Assembly: GCA_963807305.1 (NCBI GenBank)
Contig: CAWEBN010000007.1
Location: 124,001-188,000 of the forward strand
Length of the DNA: 64,000 bases
Source: JAOPZW01 sp963807305
GTDB lineage: Bacteria > Actinomycetota > Thermoleophilia > Solirubrobacterales > Solirubrobacteraceae
Direction: 5' to 3'
The notes under the pieces are model-generated. The model saw only the letters and a list, made by a program, of their open reading frames with translations, did not search any database and was not told the origin of the DNA. Shown in pieces: positions 55,999 to 64,000 of the stretch. The stretch's first letter is position 1. Every line of letters starts with the position of its first letter. A program made the position numbers and the translations under genes.

Positions 55999-57329
55999 TA
56001 CGCCGCCGCGCGCGAGAGCAGCGACTCCTCGCCGGCCAGGGTCGTGCTCGTGGCCGAGTGGATCTCGACCGCCACGATCTCGCCGGGTGCCGCGAGGCCG
56101 GTGAAGTTCACCGTCTTGCCGTGGCGCGAGCGCCCGCGGATGCGCGAAGCGTCGGTGCGCGACGGGCCCTCGACGAGGACGTCGAGCGTGCGCCCGACGA
56201 AGCGCTGCGCGCGCTCGTGGGCACGGCGCTGAACGACTTCGACCAGGCGCTCCATCCGCTCGACCTTGACCTCATGCGGGACGAGGCCCTCCGTGATGGT
56301 CGCCGCCTCGGTGCCGCGCCGCGGCGAGAACACGAAGGTGAAGGCCCCGTCATAGCCGACCTCCTCGCAGACCTCGAGCGTCTGCGCGAAGTCCTCCTCG
56401 GTCTCGCCGGGGAAGCCGACGATGATGTCGGTCGTGATGGCGCAGTCGGGCACGTGCTCGCGGATGCGCGCGACGCGGTCCAGGTAGCGGCCGCGATCGT
56501 AGGTGCGGCGCATCGCCTTGAGGATCGCGCTCGAGCCCGACTGCAGCGGCAGGTGGATGTGCTCGCAGACCGAGGCGAGCTCGGCGTGCGCGCGGATGAC
56601 GTCCTCGCGCATGTCCTTGGGATGCGGGCTCGTGTAGCGCAGCCGGTCGAGCCCGTCGATGGCGTCCAGCGCGTGCAGCAGCTCGGCGAACGACCGGCGG
56701 TCCGGACGCAGGTCGCGCCCGTAGGAGTTGACGTTCTGGCCGAGCAGCGTGACCTCGCGGGCGCCGTCGGCCACCTGCCCGCGGACCTCCTCGACCAGCT
56801 CGTCGAACGGCCGCGACACCTCGCGCCCGCGCGTGGAGGGCACGATGCAATACGAGCAGCGGCAGTTGCAGCCGACCGAGATCTGCACCCACGCCTGGAA
56901 CTCACGGGCGCGCTTGGCCGGCAGGTGCCCGGTGAAGCCCTCGAACTCGAAGTAGCCCTGCGCGCTGAGCGAGTCGGAGGTCAGGAACTCGGCGAGCTTG
57001 TGGACCTGGCCCGGGCCGAAGGCGACGTCGACGAACGGGAACTGACGGAAGACGTCGTCCTTGACCGACTGCGCCCAGCAGCCGCCCACCCCGATGAGGA
57101 CGTCGGGCCGGGCGCGCTTGACGCCCTTGGCCTGGTGCAGATGGGCGACGAAGCGGCTGTCGGCCGCCTCGCGGATCGAGCACGTGTTGAAGAGGATGAG
57201 GTCGGCGTCGTCGCGCTGCGGCGCCTCGGCGTAGCCCAACGACTCGAGCATGCCCTTCATGCGCTCGGAGTCGTGCTCGTTCATCTGGCACCCGAACGTC
57301 GTGACGTGGAAGCGCTTCGTGGCCGCCAT
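55998..57329 (-). CDS. miaB: tRNA-2-methylthio-N6-dimethylallyladenosine synthase (MiaB)
   Basis: A 443-residue radical SAM methylthiotransferase. N-terminal cluster Cys in TFGCQMNEHDSE, NTCSIREAAD and GGCWAQ; radical SAM motif CNCRCSYCIVPSTRGRE; C-terminal TRAM domain (about 380-440). It acts on the i6A37 made by MiaA. TACGCT lies 10 nt before ATG 57329, so the mRNA has little or no leader. Confidence 0.95.
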   Translation of the reverse strand: MAATKRFHVTTFGCQMNEHDSERMKGMLESLGYAEAPQRDDADLILFNTCSIREAADSRFVAHLHQAKGVKRARPDVLIGVGGCWAQSVKDDVFRQFPFVDVAFGPGQVHKLAEFLTSDSLSAQGYFEFEGFTGHLPAKRAREFQAWVQISVGCNCRCSYCIVPSTRGREVSRPFDELVEEVRGQVADGAREVTLLGQNVNSYGRDLRPDRRSFAELLHALDAIDGLDRLRYTSPHPKDMREDVIRAHAELASVCEHIHLPLQSGSSAILKAMRRTYDRGRYLDRVARIREHVPDCAITTDIIVGFPGETEEDFAQTLEVCEEVGYDGAFTFVFSPRRGTEAATITEGLVPHEVKVERMERLVEVVQRRAHERAQRFVGRTLDVLVEGPSRTDASRIRGRSRHGKTVNFTGLAAPGEIVAVEIHSATSTTLAGEESLLSRAAA

Positions 57330-57359
57330 TGATCGTCTCAGCGTACCGGCGGGGCGCCG

Positions 57360-57905
57360 TCAGTCGCGCGGCGGCCAGGGTGCGGGGACGCGGGTGTAGC
57401 TGCGCGCGAGATCGGCGTAGGCCTCCTTGGACGAGGCGGTGTCGCGCGCGACCGAGGCGCCGTAGCGGGCTGCGAGCTCATCGACCGTGTACTCGGTCTC
57501 CTCGACGTCCGGCCCGCGCGTGCCGACCATGAGGATCACGCACGGACCGTCGCCGGCGCCGACCGTGATGTGGTGGGTCCCGGGCGGGCAGTGCAGGTAG
57601 TCCCACTGGCGCATCCGGCGCTCCTCGCCCTCGACGATCGCGATGCACTCTCCGCTGAGGACGAGGAAGCCCTCCTGGGCGGCTTCGGCGTGGTAGCGCC
57701 CGTTGGGCTGGCCGGGCATGAGCATGTGCGGGCCGATCCCGAACTGCGTGAAGGGAGCGTCGGGGGCGCCGAGACCGCACCACGTGCCGAGGTCGGCGTC
57801 GCGCTCCCAGCTCGCGTCGGCGAGGTTGAGGATGAACCAGCCTTCGCTCTGGACGACCTTCCCGGTCTCGCTCTCCTCGACCCTGGCCTCTGCAACCGGG
57901 TCCAC
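57360..57905 (-). CDS. Cupin-domain protein
   Basis: A 181-residue protein with one cupin barrel: MLMPGQPNGRYHAEAAQEGF, LVLSGECIAIVEGEERRM and HCPPGTHHITVGAGDGPCV. Metal-binding His and Glu are present. It may bind a metal and a small molecule or be a regulator; unknown. GTG 57905 lies 1 nt after the stop of the Gly-rich protein gene upstream. Confidence 0.8.
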   Translation of the reverse strand: MDPVAEARVEESETGKVVQSEGWFILNLADASWERDADLGTWCGLGAPDAPFTQFGIGPHMLMPGQPNGRYHAEAAQEGFLVLSGECIAIVEGEERRMRQWDYLHCPPGTHHITVGAGDGPCVILMVGTRGPDVEETEYTVDELAARYGASVARDTASSKEAYADLARSYTRVPAPWPPRD

Positions 57906-57906
57906 G

Positions 57907-58287
57907 CTAATCGCCTCCGCCGCCCCCGGAGTCCCCGCCGCCCCCGGAGTCGCCTCCTCCGCCGGAGTCCCCGCCGCCCCCGGGGTCGCCTCCTCCGCCG
58001 GAGTCCCCGCCACCGCCGGAGGCCTCGCCACCGCCGCCGAAGTCCGCGCTGCCGCCCTCGAAGCCTCCGCCGCTGTCGTAGCCGGCCGCCCCGGTGTCGG
58101 CGCTGCCACCGGCGCCGGGGTCGTGGCCGCCGCTTGCGCCCTCCGCGGGCGGCACGTTGCCCTCAGGCGAGATGGCGGCCGCGCCGGTGGCCGCGGCCAT
58201 CGTGCCCGAGTCGGTCGTGGTCGAGCCCACCCCGCCGCCGGGCTCGTCGGCGGGGCGCTTGCGGCGCAGGAAGTCGAGAAGTCCCAT
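57907..58287 (-). CDS. Gly-rich low-complexity protein
   Basis: A 126-residue protein. It starts MGLLDFLRRKRPADEPGGG, a short amphipathic basic helix, then becomes disordered and ends in six repeats of the type GGGGDSGGGGDP. The DNA of this end (57907-58010) is a 15-bp-period repeat, prone to length change. A GATATC hexamer lies 8 nt before the ATG. Function unknown; coupled to the cupin gene. Confidence 0.6.
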   Translation of the reverse strand: MGLLDFLRRKRPADEPGGGVGSTTTDSGTMAAATGAAAISPEGNVPPAEGASGGHDPGAGGSADTGAAGYDSGGGFEGGSADFGGGGEASGGGGDSGGGGDPGGGGDSGGGGDSGGGGDSGGGGGD

Positions 58288-58310
58288 GCCGAGTGGATAT
58301 CAGGTCGGTC

Positions 58311-59750
58311 CTACTTGGCGTAGTCCACCGCGCGCGACTCCCGGATGACCGTGACCTTGATCTGGCCGGGGTACTCGAGCTCCTTCTCGATGTCGCGCGC
58401 GATCGACCGGCTGAGGAGGATCGCGGCGTCGTCGTCGATGGCGTTGGGGGCCACGATGACGCGGATCTCGCGGCCGGCCTGCATCGCGTAGACCTTGTCG
58501 ACGCCCTCGTGGCGCGTGGCGATGTGCTCGAGGTCGCGCAGGCGCTTGACGTACTGCTCCAGCGACTCGCCGCGGGCCCCGGGACGCGCGCCGGACAGCG
58601 CGTCGGCCGACTGGACGATGACCGCCTCGACCGTCTGGGGCTCGACCTCGTTGTGATGAGCCTCCATCGCGTGCGCGACCGCCTCAGGCTCGCCGTGGCG
58701 GCGGGCGAGATCGCCGCCGACGAGGGCGTGCGGACCCTCGATCTCGTGCGAGACGGCCTTGCCGATGTCGTGCAGGAGGGCCGCGCGGCGCGCGGTCTTC
58801 GCGCTGGCGCCCAGCTCGTGGGCCATGATCGCCGCCAGCTGCGCGCACTCGACGGAGTGGGCGAGGACGTTCTGGCCGTAGGAGGTGCGGAAGCGCAGGC
58901 GGCCGAGGAGCTTGGTCAGCTCGGGATCGAGGCCCTGGACGTCGGCCTCGAAGACGGCCTTCTCCCCCAGCTCGGTGATGTGGGACTCGAGCTCGGACTT
59001 GGCCTGGTAGTAGGTCTCCTCGATGCGCGCCGGGTGGATGCGCCCGTCCTGCAGGAGCTTCTCGAGGGTCATGCGGGCGACCTCGCGGCGCACGCCGTCG
59101 AAGGCGCTGAGGACGACCGCGTTGGGCGTGTCGTCGATGATGAAGTCGACGCCGGTGAGGTTCTCCAGCGCGCGGATGTTGCGCCCCTCGCGCCCGATGA
59201 TGCGGCCCTTCATGTCGTCGCTGGGCAGCTGGACGACCGAGACGGTGGTCTCGGCCGCGTGGCTGGCGGCCAGGCGCTGCATGGCCACCGAGAGGATCGA
59301 GCGCACGCGCCGCTCGGCGTCGCGCTTGGTCTCCTCCTCGACGACGCGCAGGATCTTGACCGAGTCGTGGCGCGCCTGGTCCTCGACCTCCTTGAGCAGC
59401 GCCTGCTTGGCCTGGCCGGCGCTGATGCCGGCGACGCGCTCGAGCGCGCGCTCGTGCTCGTCGCGCAGGTGGGCCAGCTCCTCCTCCTGGGCCGCGAGCC
59501 GCTCGACGTGCGCCTCGAGGTCGCGCTCGCGCGCGTCGAGCTCGGCCGACCGCCGGTCGAGTGCGTCCTCCAGCGACCGGGCCCGCTCGGAGGCGCGCGC
59601 GTCGGCGGCCGCGGCCTCGCGATGCCTGAGGTCAGCGGCGGCCGGCGCGTCGGCGTGCCCGCCGTTGGCGGTCGCGAGATGCCCGCGGTACAGCGTGGCA
59701 GCCGCGACGAGGCCGATTGCCAGAACGGCCGCCGCGATCACGATTTCCAT
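58311..59750 (-). CDS. rny: Ribonuclease Y
   Basis: A 479-residue membrane-anchored endoribonuclease: one N-terminal membrane segment (VIAAAVLAIGLVAAATLY), a long coiled coil (about 40-170), KH domain (GRIIGREGRNIRALENLTG) and HD domain with LLHDIGKAVSHE. It starts mRNA decay. A Shine-Dalgarno AGAGGA precedes ATG 59750. The gene often lies near recA in actinobacteria and Firmicutes. Confidence 0.95.
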   Translation of the reverse strand: MEIVIAAAVLAIGLVAAATLYRGHLATANGGHADAPAAADLRHREAAAADARASERARSLEDALDRRSAELDARERDLEAHVERLAAQEEELAHLRDEHERALERVAGISAGQAKQALLKEVEDQARHDSVKILRVVEEETKRDAERRVRSILSVAMQRLAASHAAETTVSVVQLPSDDMKGRIIGREGRNIRALENLTGVDFIIDDTPNAVVLSAFDGVRREVARMTLEKLLQDGRIHPARIEETYYQAKSELESHITELGEKAVFEADVQGLDPELTKLLGRLRFRTSYGQNVLAHSVECAQLAAIMAHELGASAKTARRAALLHDIGKAVSHEIEGPHALVGGDLARRHGEPEAVAHAMEAHHNEVEPQTVEAVIVQSADALSGARPGARGESLEQYVKRLRDLEHIATRHEGVDKVYAMQAGREIRVIVAPNAIDDDAAILLSRSIARDIEKELEYPGQIKVTVIRESRAVDYAK

Positions 59751-60122
59751 TGCCTGTCCTCTCCCCGTGGACCGGGATGGCGCCCGGCCCAGACGGTCTT
59801 CTTCCGTGGTTCATGGGGCGGACGACCGGCCGCGCGGGCGGTGGAACCAGGACGAAGGTGGCTTGCGGCCGCGGGGGCCGCGCTTCAGGTGCGCTGGAGG
59901 TGTGCGGAGTGGATGGGTGTCGACGGGCGGGCTCGCCCGGGTGAGGCTTTCATGATGTTCGCGTCGAAGCTGAAGCTGCCGATAACGGAAATACGCTGAT
60001 TTGCTGGTCTTTCGTCGCCCTCGCGGGCAGTCGTTCGCTGGTTGGATCGTAGTACCGCGCGACGGCCGGCGCAATCCGATGCCGTGCGGCGGCCACGCGG
60101 ACCGGTTGGGCGGTCGGTGCCC
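59751..60122 (-). other. 372-nt leader/spacer before rny
   Basis: No protein or RNA gene is supported. The region has GC-rich inverted repeats, for example GCGGCC (59865-59870) with GGCCGC (59876-59881), and an AT-richer stretch near 59945-60010 that could hold the rny promoter. A long structured leader would suit autoregulation of RNase Y, as RNase E does, but that is only inference. Confidence 0.35.
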
Positions 60123-60589
60123 TCAGGCGGCGTCGCGCTCGAAGGCCCGGACCGCGTCGTAGGCGACGTCGAGCTCGTAGCCCTTGCGCACGAGCAGGCC
60201 GAGGGCGCGGTCGCGCTCGCGGTCGTGGCGCGGCGGCTGCGCGAAGCGCCGGCGCAGGACGGCGAGGGCGGCCTCGAGTTCCTCGCCGGCGCCCTGGTCG
60301 CCGAGGGCGGCCGCGATCAGCTCCGGGTCGACCCCCACCGCGAGCAGGCGGCGCTCGATCCGCTCGGCGCCCCATGCGTCGATGGTTCGACGGTCGTCGG
60401 CGAAGCGCTGGGCGTAGCGGGCGTCGTCGAGGTAGCCCAGGTGGCGCAGCTCCTCGATCGCCTCATCGACGACGTCCGGCTCCACCCGCTCGGCGGCGAG
60501 GCGCTCGCGCACCTCGGCCACCGTGCGGTCGCGGTGGCCGAGGAAGCGGTAGGCCAGGTCCAGCGCGTGCTGCAGGCGTTCGGGGTCGG

Positions 60590-60593
<4 letters not shown>
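60123..60593 (-). CDS. recX: Regulatory protein RecX
   Basis: A 156-residue all-helical protein with the RecX repeats (LGHRDRTVAEVRERLAAERV, LRHLGYLDDARYAQRFADDR and VRKGYELDVAYDAV). It binds RecA filaments and limits RecA activity. GTG 60593 overlaps the recA stop by 4 nt, the usual recA-recX coupling. Confidence 0.92.
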
Positions 60594-61705
<1,112 letters not shown>

Positions 61706-61778
61706 GGGGTTGGGGGACCTCTCTGGTTGGCGCTTCGTGAGCAGTGCAGTGTCGACGCCCGATCGGACGGAACCCGAC

Positions 61779-61792
61779 CGTACGGGTGTTCG
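61779..61792. promoter_or_regulatory. SOS box upstream of recA (one mismatch)
   Basis: Minus-strand CGAAC-ACCC-GTACG differs by one base from CGAAC-N4-GTTCG. It lies 74-87 nt before recA, a normal LexA position. Confidence 0.55.
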
Positions 61793-61849
61793 TGTCACGG
61801 CTCTACGCGCGATCGCGACGAAACCGCGGCGCAACGCGCGCAATGCGCG

Positions 61850-62401
61850 CTACGAGGCCAGCTGCACGCGCTCGAGCGGCTCGTAGCGCGACGGTCCGCG
61901 CCCGCCCAGGTGCGAGCGCATGAGCACCACCGCATCGGCGGTGAAGGTCGCCTGCGGGGCCTCGGGCAGGTCGTCGATCCGGGGGCGCCACTCACGGCGC
62001 ACCCGCGCGACGGTGATGTGCGCTCGGAACGGCCGGGCCTCGGGCTCCCACGGCAGGGCGTCGGCCAGCCGCTCGACGACGGTGGCCTGCAGCGCGGCGA
62101 GCACGCCGTCGGCATCCTCGAGCCCCACCGTGAGCACGTGCGGTCGGCGCGGGGCCAGCCACAGCGGGTCGGCGAGGCTCAGCACCGGCGCCGGGGAGCC
62201 GGCCACGGAGCGCACGGCCTCGCGTGCGGGGTCGACCTCGTCGAGCGCGCGATGGCCGAGGAAGGCGAGCGTCAGGTGCAGGGCGTCCTCGCGCGACGGG
62301 CGCAGGGCACGGTCGCGCGCGGCGGCCTCGCGCCCGAAGGCCGCCAGGCCGGCGCGGATGTCGGCCGGGAGCTCGAGGGCCGCGAAGAGGCGCGCGCTCA
62401 T
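61850..62401 (-). CDS. thpR: RNA 2',3'-cyclic phosphodiesterase (ThpR, 2H family)
   Basis: A 183-residue 2H phosphoesterase with the two HxT motifs HLTLAFLG (H42) and HITVARV (H128). It opens 2',3'-cyclic phosphate ends of RNA or ligates 2'-5'. Between cinA and recA as in many actinobacteria. Its 58-nt leader shares a 20-mer and overall layout with that of dapD. Confidence 0.9.
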   Translation of the reverse strand: MSARLFAALELPADIRAGLAAFGREAAARDRALRPSREDALHLTLAFLGHRALDEVDPAREAVRSVAGSPAPVLSLADPLWLAPRRPHVLTVGLEDADGVLAALQATVVERLADALPWEPEARPFRAHITVARVRREWRPRIDDLPEAPQATFTADAVVLMRSHLGGRGPSRYEPLERVQLAS

Positions 62402-62459
62402 CGCGAGGGCTCAGCTGCGGAGGCCACCGTCGCCATGGTCGAGCAATGACGCGCTGTCA
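62402..62459 (-). promoter_or_regulatory. 58-nt leader of thpR, shared with the dapD leader
   Basis: Reading the minus strand, TGACAGCGCGTCATTGCTCG (62440-62459) is identical to the start of the dapD leader and the distance to ATG is the same, 58 nt. The first TGA is the cinA stop codon. The two leaders agree again at GAG-CCTCGCGATGAGC around the start codon. Confidence 0.6.
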
Positions 62460-63731
62460 CGGCCCGACGAGCAGCCGCCGCACCAGGTGCATGGCGACGG
62501 TGGTCGAGCGGTCGCGGATGTCGGCCCGGTTCCCCGGCAGGGTCATCGACCGCGTCAGGCGATCGCCGTCCGCTCCCGCCACGCTGAAGCACACGAGCCC
62601 GACCGGCTTCTCGGGCGTCCCTCCCCCGGGCCCCGCCACGCCGGTGATGCCCACGCCGAGATCAGCGTCCAGCGCCGCCCGCGCCCCGTCGGCCAGCGCC
62701 TCGGCCACCTCGACCGAGACGGCTCCCACGCGCTCGATGAGCCCGGGATCGACGCCCGCCAGCGCCACCTTCGCCTCGTTGGAGTAGACGACGAGCCCGC
62801 CCTGTACGTAGTCCGACGAGCCGGCCAGGTCGGTCAGGCGCGCGGCCAGCAGGCCGCCCGTGCAGGACTCGGCCGTGGCGATCGTCAGCCCGCGTGCGCG
62901 CAGCAGGTCGGCCACCTGCTGGTCGACCGTGCGCCCGTCATCGGAGAAGAGGGTGTCGGCGTGGCGCTCGCGGACCGTCTCCACGAAGCGCTCATACGAC
63001 GCGGCCGCCGCGGGCGAGAAGCGGGTGACGACCTCGACCTCGCCGCGGCGCAGGCACGTCGTGATCTCCAGCCCCTGCAGGCCATGGGCGTCCTCGGCCA
63101 GGCGCAGCGTCTCGGCGATCTCCGACTCGGGGATCCCGAACAGCCGCAGCATCTCCTGGCGCAGCTCGACCGCCCCGGCGACGGCCGCCCGGAACGCCTC
63201 CGTCCGCACCGCCGCCGGCCACATCTCGTGCAGCTCGCGCGGCGGCCCGGGCAGCACGACCACCGTCGGGCCGCCGTCGACCGGTACCACCAGCCCGGGC
63301 GCGGTCCCGACCGGCTCGAGGATGGTGGCGCCGGACGGCACGACGGCCTGCTTGCGGTTGGAGGCGCGGACCGCGTCGGGGTCGAGATCGGGCCAGCGTG
63401 AGAGCAGCGGGCGCAGGATCTCGGCGATGCGCTCCTCGAGCGGCTCGTCGAGGACCATCTCGCGCCCGGCGAACGCCCCCACGACCTCGGCCGTCAGGTC
63501 GTCGGCGGTCGGCCCCAGCCCGCCGCTGGTGACGATGACGTCGACGCCGCGCGCGGCCAGGAAGCGCAGCGCCTGCTCCATGTCCTCGCGGCGATCGCCG
63601 ACGACCAGCGTGTAGGCGTGGTCGACGCCGAGGTCGCGCAGGCGCTCGGACAGCCACGGCCCGTTGCGGTCGGTCACGCGGCCCGTGAGGACCTCGGTGC
63701 CCGTGACCACGATGCCGGCGTGCGCGCTCAC
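62457..63731 (-). CDS. cinA: CinA family protein (nicotinamide-nucleotide amidohydrolase)
   Basis: A 424-residue protein. The N-terminal MoaB-like domain (IVVTGTEVLTGRVTDRNG, VTSGGLGPTADDLT) has ADP-ribose pyrophosphatase-like function in the family. The C-terminal deamidase domain (TIATAESCTGGLLAARLT, GITGVAGPGGGTPEKPVG) converts NMN to nicotinate mononucleotide. GTG 63731 overlaps the stop of the rodZ-like gene by 4 nt. Confidence 0.93.
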   Translation of the reverse strand: MSAHAGIVVTGTEVLTGRVTDRNGPWLSERLRDLGVDHAYTLVVGDRREDMEQALRFLAARGVDVIVTSGGLGPTADDLTAEVVGAFAGREMVLDEPLEERIAEILRPLLSRWPDLDPDAVRASNRKQAVVPSGATILEPVGTAPGLVVPVDGGPTVVVLPGPPRELHEMWPAAVRTEAFRAAVAGAVELRQEMLRLFGIPESEIAETLRLAEDAHGLQGLEITTCLRRGEVEVVTRFSPAAAASYERFVETVRERHADTLFSDDGRTVDQQVADLLRARGLTIATAESCTGGLLAARLTDLAGSSDYVQGGLVVYSNEAKVALAGVDPGLIERVGAVSVEVAEALADGARAALDADLGVGITGVAGPGGGTPEKPVGLVCFSVAGADGDRLTRSMTLPGNRADIRDRSTTVAMHLVRRLLVGP

Positions 63732-64000
63732 GCCGTGGGGCAGCGCGGCCACTGCGCGGATGGCAGGCGGCGCACCCTTCGAGGGGTGATCTCGTAGCCG
63801 ATGCCGTTGGCCACCGACGGGACGCTGCGCGACTTGCCGTTGACGATCAGCCGCGCCTCGGAGGTCCCCAGCTGCAGGCGGAAGCGCGAGGACTTGTACG
63901 GGCCCTGCCGGGCGCCGCCGGTCAGCACGATCCCCGGCACCGGCGTGCGGTTGCCCGCCGCCTTCAGGCACACGTAGACCTGGCCGGTGGCGACGATGGT
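63728..64000 (-). CDS. RodZ-like protein, C-terminal DUF4115 domain (partial, runs off window end)
   Basis: The last 90 residues of a gene whose start lies beyond the window: VYVCLKAAGNRTPVPGIVLT, FRLQLGTSEARLIVNGKSR. This fits the extracellular DUF4115 beta domain of RodZ-type proteins, which sit before cinA in actinobacteria. The helix-turn-helix and membrane segment are not visible, so the name is tentative. Confidence 0.65.
   Translation of the reverse strand, partial: TIVATGQVYVCLKAAGNRTPVPGIVLTGGARQGPYKSSRFRLQLGTSEARLIVNGKSRSVPSVANGIGYEITPRRVRRLPSAQWPRCPTA

Noticed and set aside
61706..61843. Upstream extension of recA by 46 codons
   Set aside because: The extension is Arg-rich, unlike any RecA N-terminus, and covers the SOS box; ATG 61705 gives the standard start.

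Overview
The window is very GC-rich chromosomal DNA from an actinobacterium. The gene set (MurT/GatD, RNase Y beside recA-recX, an OpuC-type osmolyte transporter, a CGNR zinc finger, an Rv2578c-like radical SAM protein, many GTG starts, many probable leaderless mRNAs) fits Thermoleophilia/Solirubrobacterales best. That placement is inference; no rRNA is present. I see no tRNA, rRNA, insertion sequence, prophage or CRISPR array, so this is core chromosome with a few accessory patches.

Layout. 1-1346: start of a cytochrome P450 and a divergent aldo/keto reductase. 1437-5076: cell-wall block with a cyclic di-AMP (ydaO-type) riboswitch in front of a secreted peptidoglycan hydrolase, two tandem L,D-transpeptidases and a CAP-domain protein. 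5146-9120: amidotransferase, secreted copper-type protein, and an ABC exporter with a MarR-like operator. 9201-12484: small regulatory and membrane proteins and an SRAP/HMCES protein. 12471-17975: lipoprotein cyclophilin divergent from a six-gene operon (HAD phosphatase, small protein, lipid kinase, murT, methyltransferase, gatD). 18019-21558: four-gene opuC-like osmoprotectant ABC operon closed by a strong hairpin. 21614-23686: DUF4097 protein, MazG-like protein, and two beheaded gene remnants. 23755-29221: hflX and a molybdate module (ferritin-like protein, modA, modB, modC, and divergently a lipoprotein and a TOBE-type regulator). 29253-35806: histidine utilisation operon hutH-hutU-hutI-M20 hydrolase-hutF. 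35764-38801: DUF429, HtrA protease, small unknowns. 38877-42811: lysine/peptidoglycan block dapE-dapC-dapD with convergent dapF. 42817-48354: PPOX protein, secreted peptidase-like hydrolase, miaA, FIST protein, SDR, unknown. 48351-51524: three-gene redox operon (NTF2-like protein, thioredoxin reductase-like protein, selenoprotein). 51778-55036: mscS with a 53-bp minisatellite at its 3-prime end, and an intein-split radical SAM protein behind an SOS box. 55072-64000: the actinobacterial recA neighbourhood (ketopantoate reductase-like, miaB, cupin, Gly-rich protein, rny, recX, recA, thpR, cinA, rodZ-like end).

Most striking: (1) a probable selenoprotein in which an in-frame UGA is followed after 9 nt by a perfect 8-bp hairpin with a GGUC loop, next to a thioredoxin-reductase homologue; (2) a shared 58-nt leader, starting with an identical 20-mer, in front of both dapD and thpR, 21 kb apart and on opposite strands; (3) a DapF whose two catalytic cysteines are both serine; (4) a repeated architecture of TAnnnT -10 boxes 7-9 nt before start codons (leaderless mRNAs), including two overlapping bidirectional -10 elements; (5) a LexA-type box abutting an intein-containing gene; (6) a deletion scar that removed the 5-prime ends of two divergent genes.
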